From NCBI GenBank assembly GCA_027490195.1, contig JAIXYN010000088.1, forward strand, positions 1 to 51,021: DNA of 51,021 nt, given 5' to 3'. Positions within the stretch are counted from its first letter, which is position 1; the number at the start of each line of letters is the position of its first letter. Below the pieces are notes generated by a model. The model was given only the letters and a program-made list of their open reading frames with translations, did not search any database and was not told where the DNA came from. Positions 39,779 to 47,419 of this stretch are shown here, piece after piece. A program made the position numbers and the translations under genes. This DNA is from Verrucomicrobiaceae bacterium. Its GTDB lineage: Bacteria > Verrucomicrobiota > Verrucomicrobiia > Verrucomicrobiales > Verrucomicrobiaceae.

Positions 39779-42031
39779 TCACTCCAGGGTGAGATCAAAG
39801 CGCCAGTCCACTTCCGGAAACCAGCGTTTTTGGTCGGCCTTCTGGGCCAGAGGCACGGAGGGATTGCGGTTCACCAGGGCCTTGTAGAAACGATCGGCAG
39901 ATTGGCTGTCGCGATTTTTAAGCCAGGTACCCGCCGTGGCGAGTACGCGGGCTTTTTCTTCCTGGTCATTCGGCATGAGACCCGCCGCACGCCAGGCGAG
40001 ATCAGCCGCGACGTAGCGATAGTGAAAGCGTCGTTCGGTGGGCGGGCTGTAGTGGCGCAGGCTCCAGAGCTCGTCAGCCGTGGCGGGGAGCACGGGTTTG
40101 AATTTCAGCGTCTCCTCGGGTGTCTGCGGTGCATCCTCCCAACTGGAGCGCCACAATGGCGACTTCCGCCGCTCGTGGAAAGAGTACAGAGAGAACGCAC
40201 CTCCGCACAGCGTGAAGTCCGGAGCATCTTCATAGCCAAACAACTCCATGCCGAGGCTGAGTTCGATCTGTGCCGCCGTCCACAGCGCGCGTCCGCGCTC
40301 TGCGGCAGGCAGGCCTGCGTCTTTGGAGCGGCGCCGTTCGGCATCGAAACGCAGGAGCGCGCGTTCGAGATCCGCCGGCAGCAGCTTGCAGGCTTCTTTG
40401 ATCAAGCCCTCGCGGGCCAGCCGGCGTGCGACGAGATAGGTGAAGCGGTCCATCCTATCAGTGTCTAGCCAGCCACCGTACTTCGCTTCCAGAAAGCCAA
40501 TGCTCAGCGGCCCAGTACGAAGCTCAGCATCAGGCACGATCATTTTTTTCAGCGGCCGAATCTTGCCACTGTGTGAGAGAGCGAGCAGCTCTTCCACGGA
40601 CAGAAGTCGCTCGGCGATGTACGCTGCATCACTCCAGTAATCCGTGCGCAGAAAGGTTTGCAAGGCACCGGCAAAGTCATTGTGGGCGACCTGCGCGACA
40701 GCGCAATCCGCGAGAAGCTTGTGCGTGCGAACGGCTGCGTAATTGGCGCTTGTGAGGGGGAACCATTCGTTCTGCTGGTCTCGTTCCCAAGTGCTGCGCG
40801 CATCGGTTTCAGGCGTGGGCAGCTTGGTCGCCATGCGCTTGAGGGCCTGCTGGGCCTCATGGCGGTTCCCCCGCATGGCGGCCAGCTTCCCGCGCAGGGC
40901 CAGGGCGTTTACATCCTCTGCGGGCGCCAGTGCCAGCCAGCGGCGGGCTTCTTCAAAGCGGGCGGCATTGTAAGTGATCCAGGCCAGCAGGACGGCCTCC
41001 TGCTGGTCTGTGACCCCTGCTTTCTCAAAAGACGCCAGCCACTGCTGCAGATTGTCGTCGGTCAAAGGCTTCTGCGGCTGGCCGGTCTGCCAGCCGCCTA
41101 GAGACTCCATGCTTTCAACGAGTTGCAGCATTTGCACCCGCCGGAGAAACGGGTCCGCCATGACTTCGCGCGCAAAGTCCTCGCTCCAATCGATGAGCAG
41201 TCGCCGGTCATGCCGCAGGCGGTCCTCCGCATGGCTGAGGCCCAGCAGAGCGCGCAGCATGGCAGCACGTTTCCACTCGGCGGCTTTCACCTCGGAGGCT
41301 TCCGCATAGTCGCTGCCTTCTCTGCCGAGAATATAAGCGGCCTCGATGCCCAGATGTAGGCAGTCTTTGAATCCCGCGCGCGCCAGCTTGCGCGTCTCGG
41401 CCAGCCAGCGGCCCTGCTCATCATGTGCTGTGGTGCGGAAGAGCATCCATGCCGCCCAGGTGCTGCGGTGGGCACGCTTCTCTGCGGGCAGTGCGAGCAG
41501 TTGCAGCCAGAATCCCCGCGCTGTTTTGAACGGGTCATCCAAGGTCAGGTCATTTGCATCAAGACGTGCCGCCGCGCCTTGCAAATAGAGCCGCATGTCC
41601 TCCGGCAGGGGCGCGATTATTTGGGCAAGACCCCGTTTCGCCTTGGACCAGGCTGGAGTGTTCAAGTCGTCTTTAGGACGCATGCTGTGCTCCGAATCGT
41701 CGCCTTCATGGAGCATCGCCCGCCGCAGCTCCCGGTAGCTGTCGAACCAGGCCTCGTCCACGGGCTGACCTGCCATGATCTGCTTCAGTTCCTCCATTTC
41801 GAGGTCGAGGGTGAAGGCCGGCGTGCCGGGCGGCTGCGTCACATGGATGTCGGGCGGCAGTGCCGTCTGCTTCATTTCACTTTGGAAATGAAACAAGGGA
41901 GGCCGCAGGATGCCTCGCGGCTGATCCAGGGCGTTTTCAGGAAAAAAAGGGCCGCAGGCAAGGACGGCGACGGTGCCGAGCAGGGTCGAAGCGCAAAGCC
42001 AGCCAGGGCCCGAAGTGGGGCGCAGAGTCAT
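39779..42031 (-). CDS. Large lipoprotein with helical repeats, partner of the DUF3142 protein
   Basis: A 750-residue protein. Lipoprotein-type start: LLGTVAVLACGPFFPENALD, Cys near residue 26. The body is alpha-helical with tetratricopeptide-like pairs (NAARFEEARRWLALAPAEDV, ALRGKLAAMRGNRHEAQQAL). Near the C-terminus, RFHYRYVAADLAWRAAGLMP is a distinct aromatic helix. I recall this type next to DUF3142 genes, without known function. It starts 42 nt after the DUF3142 gene, so they form one operon. No catalytic pattern is visible. Confidence 0.65.
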   Translation of the reverse strand: MTLRPTSGPGWLCASTLLGTVAVLACGPFFPENALDQPRGILRPPLFHFQSEMKQTALPPDIHVTQPPGTPAFTLDLEMEELKQIMAGQPVDEAWFDSYRELRRAMLHEGDDSEHSMRPKDDLNTPAWSKAKRGLAQIIAPLPEDMRLYLQGAAARLDANDLTLDDPFKTARGFWLQLLALPAEKRAHRSTWAAWMLFRTTAHDEQGRWLAETRKLARAGFKDCLHLGIEAAYILGREGSDYAEASEVKAAEWKRAAMLRALLGLSHAEDRLRHDRRLLIDWSEDFAREVMADPFLRRVQMLQLVESMESLGGWQTGQPQKPLTDDNLQQWLASFEKAGVTDQQEAVLLAWITYNAARFEEARRWLALAPAEDVNALALRGKLAAMRGNRHEAQQALKRMATKLPTPETDARSTWERDQQNEWFPLTSANYAAVRTHKLLADCAVAQVAHNDFAGALQTFLRTDYWSDAAYIAERLLSVEELLALSHSGKIRPLKKMIVPDAELRTGPLSIGFLEAKYGGWLDTDRMDRFTYLVARRLAREGLIKEACKLLPADLERALLRFDAERRRSKDAGLPAAERGRALWTAAQIELSLGMELFGYEDAPDFTLCGGAFSLYSFHERRKSPLWRSSWEDAPQTPEETLKFKPVLPATADELWSLRHYSPPTERRFHYRYVAADLAWRAAGLMPNDQEEKARVLATAGTWLKNRDSQSADRFYKALVNRNPSVPLAQKADQKRWFPEVDWRFDLTLE

Positions 42032-42073
42032 GGCGGCAATTTATTCCGTTAATGAAAAACGCTAAGGACATTT

Positions 42074-43312
42074 TCAACGAATTGGAAGGGCCGCTATTTT
42101 CACCTCCGGCCCCTCCGGCAGGCGCAGCCACCCGGCCACGATCTGCTGCTCCGGCTGCACACGTCCAAAACGCGGCGGTTGCTCCAGCTTCAGTGTTAGG
42201 CTCCCCGGCGCTTGCTTCGTGACCTTGTAGCCGCGCAGGCCGTCGCAGCCCTCGGCCTCTCCACCTTGCCATGAGACCAGCACCTCACGCGGCAGATCAT
42301 CCGGCGCCTCGCCTTTTTGTTGCAGGACGATTTCACAGTGGCCTTCTTTGTTAGGAAGGATCACCGCCACCCAGCCGCGCTTGAGCGTTTCGCCAACCGT
42401 CACTTTGGTCAGCAGTCCTGCGGACCAGTTCAAGCGGTCACCGCTGACAGGCAGACGATACCAGATGATGGCCTGCATGAGCGGGGAAGCATGGGCGCGC
42501 CAGTCTGCCACGAGCGCAGACAGAGCGTACGCATCTGAATCGAGCACCGCATAGTTCCGTGCGCTGAGCGCAAGACCGGCGGGCATGTCTTCGCCGTGTA
42601 CTTCGCGTACGCGGCCATCGTCCGCAAACTCCACCACGCAGGAGTAAGTCGGCAGCGCCACGCGAAACGGCACGCCAATCTGCTCTGCACGTTCCACCGC
42701 CGCGCGCGTTTCATTCAGATCCATGAGCCCGGTGAGGCCACCGTTTTTCGGCAGGTGCAGGGAGTGAACCTGAAGGACGTACCCGGGAGACAGGCTTAGC
42801 AGATTTTTCGCCGAATCATGCCGCAGCCATGCGGGCAGTGCGGTGATGCAGAGGGGAACGTCCGAGTGCAAAGCGCCCAGCAGCCGCGCATACTCGGCCA
42901 GTCGTGATTCCGCGCAGTCATAGTCGAGCTGCAGTTCAGCCACTTGCACGCCACGGGCTTTGAAGCGGGAGACGGTGTCGGTGCACAGACGGCGCATCTC
43001 CTGGATCAGCACTTCGTTCCAGCCGTTTTTCCCCACGGAAGCATGCACGCGCAGCACCGCGCTGATCGGCCTGCCTGAATCTCCCAGTGCACGCCAGTCA
43101 GGGGTGATGACCGTGATCTCGGGCTTGTCATTCTTGTAGCTGAACTCGGCGGCGAGCACATGCAGGGCATCGAACCTGGAAGCATGCACCGCCGCTGACA
43201 CCTCCGGCGTCCAAGCCCGCTGCCACACATAGGCCTGCGCTGGCAGGGGCACCTGCCTCACCTCACGGCCGCAACTTGCGAGCAGCAAAGTGAGGAACAG
43301 GAGGCGGCGCAT
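42074..43312 (-). CDS. DUF3142 lipoprotein (TIM-barrel-like)
   Basis: A 412-residue protein. Lipoprotein signal (LLFLTLLLASCGREV, Cys 14). The domain matches DUF3142: YVWQRAWTPEVSAAV at the start, AELQLDYDCAESRLAEYARL (acidic residues at a strand end, as in glycoside hydrolase-like barrels), ITALPAWLRHD, and VPFRVALPTYSCVVEF. The fold resembles GH-type barrels, but an enzyme role is not shown. First gene of the pair with the 750-residue lipoprotein. Confidence 0.8.
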   Translation of the reverse strand: MRRLLFLTLLLASCGREVRQVPLPAQAYVWQRAWTPEVSAAVHASRFDALHVLAAEFSYKNDKPEITVITPDWRALGDSGRPISAVLRVHASVGKNGWNEVLIQEMRRLCTDTVSRFKARGVQVAELQLDYDCAESRLAEYARLLGALHSDVPLCITALPAWLRHDSAKNLLSLSPGYVLQVHSLHLPKNGGLTGLMDLNETRAAVERAEQIGVPFRVALPTYSCVVEFADDGRVREVHGEDMPAGLALSARNYAVLDSDAYALSALVADWRAHASPLMQAIIWYRLPVSGDRLNWSAGLLTKVTVGETLKRGWVAVILPNKEGHCEIVLQQKGEAPDDLPREVLVSWQGGEAEGCDGLRGYKVTKQAPGSLTLKLEQPPRFGRVQPEQQIVAGWLRLPEGPEVKIAALPIR

Positions 43313-43344
43313 GCGTCATTTTATACTCAGCCGCCTGTAAACTC

Positions 43345-44049
43345 TCACCGTTTCTTTGGCCGAGTGGCAAAGAAAAGCGCGATGCCGAGGCAGGCGACGA
43401 GGAAGATGCCGAAGGTCACGACGGTGAGCACGAGGTCGCGGGTGTCTTTGTTGGGGATGAAGCCGAGTTTGTGGAAGTTCGTGAAGATGGTGGCTTCAAA
43501 CTGGCGCTGCTTGTCGGTGTGACGTGTCACGCTGCCGGTGGTGGTGGAGACATAGACGCGGGTGTCCAGCGCATCCCCGGCATCGAAGCGGTACACGGGC
43601 AGGATGCGGAAGATGTTGATGTACTCGGTGTTGAAGGCGGTGAGGAAGTCCGTCTTTTTCACTGCGGCCCCCGCGAGGAATTTGGTCGCGATCTCGGCGG
43701 CGTAGGCTTCATCCATGCCGGCGTCCACCTTGCCATCGACGGCGCTGACGTACTGCGGTGCGCGGGAGGTCTTGGTGTAAATCTGGTACCAGGGCTGGCC
43801 GCCGATGCCGCGCAGGTTTACCGCCTGCACCTCGGGTTTTTCTTCGGCCAGTTTGGCCACCGCCTCAGCCACGCTGACTTTGATCGCAGTCACATCCATG
43901 CCGCCGCCGGAGGGCTTCGCTTGCGGAGGTGGTGCCTGGGTGCGTGTCATGACGTTGTGCAGGACGCCGCTGCCGGAGGCGATGAGCACGGAGACACTGA
44001 AGAGCAGGCCGAGCCAGCGGTGGAGTTTGCGGATGAGGCGGGAGTTCAT
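43345..44049 (-). CDS. PepSY-type membrane protein
   Basis: A 234-residue protein. Two membrane segments (about 13-33, LHRWLGLLFSVSVLIASGSG; and 203-228, LVLTVVTFGIFLVACLGIAL) enclose a periplasmic PepSY-like part (VSVAEAVAKLAEEKPEVQAV, then YVSTTTGSVTRHTDKQ). LHRWLGL and NFHKLGF are the conserved His-containing helices of PepSY-associated transmembrane proteins, often ferric-siderophore or copper reductase-like and located next to TonB receptors. It lies downstream of such a receptor with a family A repeat between them. Confidence 0.82.
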   Translation of the reverse strand: MNSRLIRKLHRWLGLLFSVSVLIASGSGVLHNVMTRTQAPPPQAKPSGGGMDVTAIKVSVAEAVAKLAEEKPEVQAVNLRGIGGQPWYQIYTKTSRAPQYVSAVDGKVDAGMDEAYAAEIATKFLAGAAVKKTDFLTAFNTEYINIFRILPVYRFDAGDALDTRVYVSTTTGSVTRHTDKQRQFEATIFTNFHKLGFIPNKDTRDLVLTVVTFGIFLVACLGIALFFATRPKKR

Positions 44050-44100
44050 GGGATGGGGTGAAGAGTGGATGGGTACAGGTTTGGAAATCGGGACGGGGAA

Positions 44101-44235
44101 AATGACGAAACCAGAATGAGGAATGCCGAATGAATGACGAAGTTCGAATGCCGAAATGCGCTGTGTATTCGCTTCGTCCTTCGAGCTTGGTCATTCAAAC
44201 ATTCATTCCTCATTCGGAATTCTGGTTTCATCATT
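44101..44235. repeat. MITE-like palindrome, family A, copy 3
   Basis: AATGACGAAACCAGAAT at 44101-44117 and its inverse at 44219-44235 (16 of 17). Internal words GAATGAGGAATGCCGAATGA and, inverted, TTCATTCCTCATTCGGAATT match the other copies. It separates the TonB receptor from the PepSY gene. Confidence 0.85.
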
Positions 44236-44249
44236 GCTTGGCCCAGCCC

Positions 44250-46376
44250 TCACCACTTCCACTCGATGCCGCCGTAGAAGGCGCGGCCGTCGCCGGGAAG
44301 GAACACTGCGGGGGTGGAGACGGCATTGGTCACCACGTTGACGGTGGGGCTGTAGTTTTCGTCGGTGAGGTTGCGTGCCTCAAAGTAGAAGGACAGGCCT
44401 TTCTGGGTGCGGTAGCCGAACTTCAGGCCCAGCAGAGCGTAAGGGTCTGCAAAGGTGGTGCGTGCCAGATCGGCGGCATAGCGGAAGGGAGACCACTCCA
44501 GCGTGGGTCCGGCGTAGAAGCCGCTGGGATGCTCATAGAGAAGCTGCGCGCGGTAATAGACCGGTGAGTAGCCCGGCAGCAGGCGGCTGCCATAGGCGGC
44601 GTCTTTGTTGAAGCTGAAGTTGTTCCAGAGGAAGTTCTGGTTCAGCACCAGGCGGTCAGATGAAACCGCGAGCCCGCGCAGCAAGTCCGCATTCAGCGCG
44701 AACTCGACGCCCTGATGAATGGTGCTGCCGGCGTTCACTGTGGTCGTGGGGGTGAGGATGGGGGAGCCGAGGCCGAGTAGCTCGCGCTCCAACCAGGCGT
44801 AGTAGTAGCTGAAGTCCCAGGACACGCGGTCGCGCTGGCCGCGTGTGCCGATCTCCAGCGTGGTGGCGGTTTGTGGCTTCAGAGAAAGCAGGCCGGTGCC
44901 GGCGGGGGTGGCCTCACCGAGGGTGGGCGGCTCAAAGCTGCGGCTCGCATTGAAATAGATCTGCGTCTTGGGGTCCACCTCATAGAGCAGGCCCAGCTTC
45001 GGGCTGAAGCCCCAGGCTTCGAGGCGATCGCTGTTGTTCGCGAGATTGGGCAGGCCAGTAAACTGGCCCGGCGGATTCACGCCAGCAAAGGTTTGCAACT
45101 CGTCGAGCTGACGCGAGGCGTAGGCCACCTGCGCACCGGCGAACGCGGAGAGTTTTTCCGTGAGCTGTAGTTTGTCCTGGAAGTAGAAATTGAAGTTCGA
45201 GGACTGCAGGCGGTAGGCGGCCACCTGGGCACCGCGTGAGCCAGTGATGTTGAAGAAGCGGTTGTCATTCGTCCCGCCATACATGAAGCCCGTTCCCACG
45301 GTGAGGGTGTTCTCATACCCCATCAGCTTGCCCTTGTGCTCGTAGCGCAGGTCAAAGCCGAGGTCATTGCTGAGCTGATCAATGACCTGGAAGATCGGAT
45401 GATTCAGATCCTTCCATGACCAGAAGGTGGACAGCGTCAGGGTGTTGTCTCCGTCGCCGTAGGTCAGCTTGTCCGCTAGGCGGAAGAGCCTGTAGTTGCG
45501 CTCCTGGTAGCCTGCGCCTCCAGCCACGGTGGGGATGAAGGAACCCCGCGCGGCCTGCTGTGGATTGGCCTGCATCTGCGCCTTGGTGAGGTTTCCTGGC
45601 AGCTGCGAGTTGCTGTCCACATAGGTGATGTAGAGGCGGTTTTCCAAGTTCGGGCTGATCTTGGTGCCCACGTTCGCAAACACACGGAAGCTCTCCTGCT
45701 TGCTCCAGTCGCGGAAGCCGTCCGTGTGGGAGGCGGTGATGCTCACATACACATCTGTCTTGCCGCTGACAAAGCCGGAGGAAATCTGCGCGCGCTGCGT
45801 GTTGAAGCTGCCGATCTCCACGCGTGCCTGGGTGGCTGGCGCGGTGTAGCCCGTGTTGGAGATGAAGTTGATCGCACCCCCGAGTGTGGCGGCGCCGTAC
45901 TGCAGCGCGTTCGCACCACGGAAGACTTCGATGTAATTCGCCGTCAGCGGCTCGATGGCCTGCATGTCAAAGCCGCCATCCGCCAAGTTCAGCGGCATGC
46001 CGTCCTGCATCAGCCAGATGCCGCGACCATGGAAGGTGCGCTGCAGGCCGGAGCCACGGATGGAAAGGCGCGACTCCTCTGCGCCGAAGCGCGATTGAAT
46101 CAGCACGCCGGGCGCGAAGTCCAGCGCGTCCTTCAGCGTGGAGGCCCGGCCACTCTTGTAAAAGTCCGCGTCCACCACACTAGCGCCGCCGGGCGTGGAT
46201 GCAGCGATCTGTTCCTTGCGGAGTTCCAGGCTTGGAACGGTGAGTGAAGGCGAGCCTTTGTTCGCCGTGATGACGACTTCGTTGAGTTCAGTCGTCGTGG
46301 TTTTCTTGGGGGTGGCGGTCTGTGCGAGCGCCGCGCTGGTCAGAGAGAATAAAAAGAGAAAAGAGAATGGTTTCAT
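44250..46376 (-). CDS. TonB-dependent outer-membrane receptor
   Basis: A 708-residue protein. Signal peptide 1-19 (FSLTSAALAQ). A TonB-box-like segment (ELNEVVITANKG), a plug domain (about 45-180: ASTLKDALDFAPGVLIQSRF and ESRLSIRGSGLQRTFHGRG) and a 22-strand-type barrel ending in FYGGIEWKW with a C-terminal aromatic. Ligand probably a metal chelate (ferric siderophore or copper), judged from the PepSY neighbour. ATG 46376 opens the signal; the frame is open to 46445. Upstream leader has two strong hairpins. Confidence 0.92.
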   Translation of the reverse strand: MKPFSFLFLFSLTSAALAQTATPKKTTTTELNEVVITANKGSPSLTVPSLELRKEQIAASTPGGASVVDADFYKSGRASTLKDALDFAPGVLIQSRFGAEESRLSIRGSGLQRTFHGRGIWLMQDGMPLNLADGGFDMQAIEPLTANYIEVFRGANALQYGAATLGGAINFISNTGYTAPATQARVEIGSFNTQRAQISSGFVSGKTDVYVSITASHTDGFRDWSKQESFRVFANVGTKISPNLENRLYITYVDSNSQLPGNLTKAQMQANPQQAARGSFIPTVAGGAGYQERNYRLFRLADKLTYGDGDNTLTLSTFWSWKDLNHPIFQVIDQLSNDLGFDLRYEHKGKLMGYENTLTVGTGFMYGGTNDNRFFNITGSRGAQVAAYRLQSSNFNFYFQDKLQLTEKLSAFAGAQVAYASRQLDELQTFAGVNPPGQFTGLPNLANNSDRLEAWGFSPKLGLLYEVDPKTQIYFNASRSFEPPTLGEATPAGTGLLSLKPQTATTLEIGTRGQRDRVSWDFSYYYAWLERELLGLGSPILTPTTTVNAGSTIHQGVEFALNADLLRGLAVSSDRLVLNQNFLWNNFSFNKDAAYGSRLLPGYSPVYYRAQLLYEHPSGFYAGPTLEWSPFRYAADLARTTFADPYALLGLKFGYRTQKGLSFYFEARNLTDENYSPTVNVVTNAVSTPAVFLPGDGRAFYGGIEWKW

Positions 46377-46432
46377 GATGTGAGAAGATGCAAATGGCAG
46401 CCGCAAAGAAGGCGGCATGCACATGGGGGTGG

Positions 46433-46486
46433 GCCGGACTTCCAAGTCCGGCGTGTGGCGGAGAAAAGCGGTTTTGGAAAACCGCT
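46433..46486. other. Two perfect hairpins before the TonB receptor
   Basis: GCCGGACTTCCAAGTCCGGC (46433-46452) and AGCGGTTTTGGAAAACCGCT (46467-46486), 14 nt apart, each an 8-9-bp perfect stem with small loop. They stand between the Cys-motif gene and the receptor gene and could be a transcript-end or attenuator structure, or REP-type palindromes. Only the second has adjacent A/T-rich bases. Confidence 0.55.
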
Positions 46487-46494
46487 CTACAAGT

Positions 46495-46905
46495 TTAAGC
46501 CAGCCCGCGTCGTGGCGGTGGTGGCTCCGGCGTCTCGTTGCGTTTTACCATCATCTCGCGAAAAATCGCGAATGAAATCGTTTCTCCTGCGGGGGCGACT
46601 AGGGTCGTGAGCTCCACCAGCACGGCATTGATCTTTTGCATGGAGTGCGCCGTTTGCTGCGGCAGCTCAGGGCTGGAGTCGCGGCCTTCCTTCACCTTGT
46701 GGCAGAGTGCGCAGCCATGCTGACCGTCGAAGGTTTTTTGCACTGCCTCGATCACCGCGCCTTCACTGGCAAAGGAGACCAACATACCCGCCCACGCGAC
46801 GCCCTGCAGCAAGGCCCAGTGCAGACCCAGCGACAGACAGATCGCCGCCACGACCACCAGCCGCGCGATTCGCGGCAGCAGTGAGATTTCGGGGCGTGAT
46901 GACAT
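46495..46905 (-). CDS. Membrane/exported protein with CxxCH-type motif
   Basis: A 136-residue protein: a hydrophobic segment (about 12-42, LVVVAAICLSLGLHWALLQG) and then FDGQHGCALCHKVKEGR, a motif of the CxxCH kind. Similar short proteins with an HPCxLC motif are found directly before TonB receptors in Verrucomicrobiota; I infer a metal-handling or redox role (as in DUF2946 in Proteobacteria). A covalent heme is possible but a single motif in a protein this short is not proof. First gene of the cluster with the receptor. Confidence 0.6.
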   Translation of the reverse strand: MSSRPEISLLPRIARLVVVAAICLSLGLHWALLQGVAWAGMLVSFASEGAVIEAVQKTFDGQHGCALCHKVKEGRDSSPELPQQTAHSMQKINAVLVELTTLVAPAGETISFAIFREMMVKRNETPEPPPPRRGLA

Positions 46906-47013
46906 GGTGCAAGTATGAGTGCACCGCGCACCCTGTCAACAGGGCTGCTGATGGCCAAGGCCAGTGTGTTTGCGGCATGCTCATGGATGGGCGGGCTTAC
47001 GTCACTCATCGCT

Positions 47014-47180
47014 CCAAGAACGGCGCACTTCTTTTGGAGCCTGCGTCGCGATAGACCCACAACTTCGGACCCGCACAGCGTTTCCCTACCAGCGCTGCGG
47101 CACGCGCTGCTCTGTAGGGTAGGGATGCGCTGTGCGCGTCCCTTGAATCCTTCGTCCCAGCGCGGGCTGCTGACTCAGCG
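47014..47180 (+). repeat. Intergenic repeat family B, copy 2
   Basis: Contains AAGAACGGCGCACTTCTTTT, GGACCCGCACAGCG, CCCTACCAGCGCTGCGG and GGTAGGGATGCGCTGTGCGC, in the same order as copy 3 and, in part, copy 1. It lies between the genes at 46495-46905 and 47420-50335. Confidence 0.75.
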
Positions 47181-47225
47181 CTGTCCACCTTTTCAAACGC
47201 ATCCGACTTCTGCTGTCGAAGGCCC

Positions 47226-47394
47226 CAAGGACGGCGGACCTTTTTGAGCGCCTGCGTCGTTGCAGACCCGAAATCACGGACCCGCACAGCGGTTCCCTAC
47301 CAGCGCTGCGGTAAGCACTACTCTGGGTGGTAGGGATGCACTGTGCGCGTCCCTCGAATCCTTCGTCCCAGCGTGGGCTGCTGCCTTGTAGCGT
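47226..47394 (+). repeat. Intergenic repeat family B, copy 3
   Basis: Starts with CAAGGACGGCGGACCTTTTT, continues with GAGCGCCTGCG, GGACCCGCACAGCGGTTCCC and GGTAGGGATGCACTGTGCGC. It is a direct tandem partner of copy 2 with about 45 bases between them. Confidence 0.78.
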
Positions 47395-47419
47395 GCCCCC
47401 TTTCTCAAACCGAACTGCG

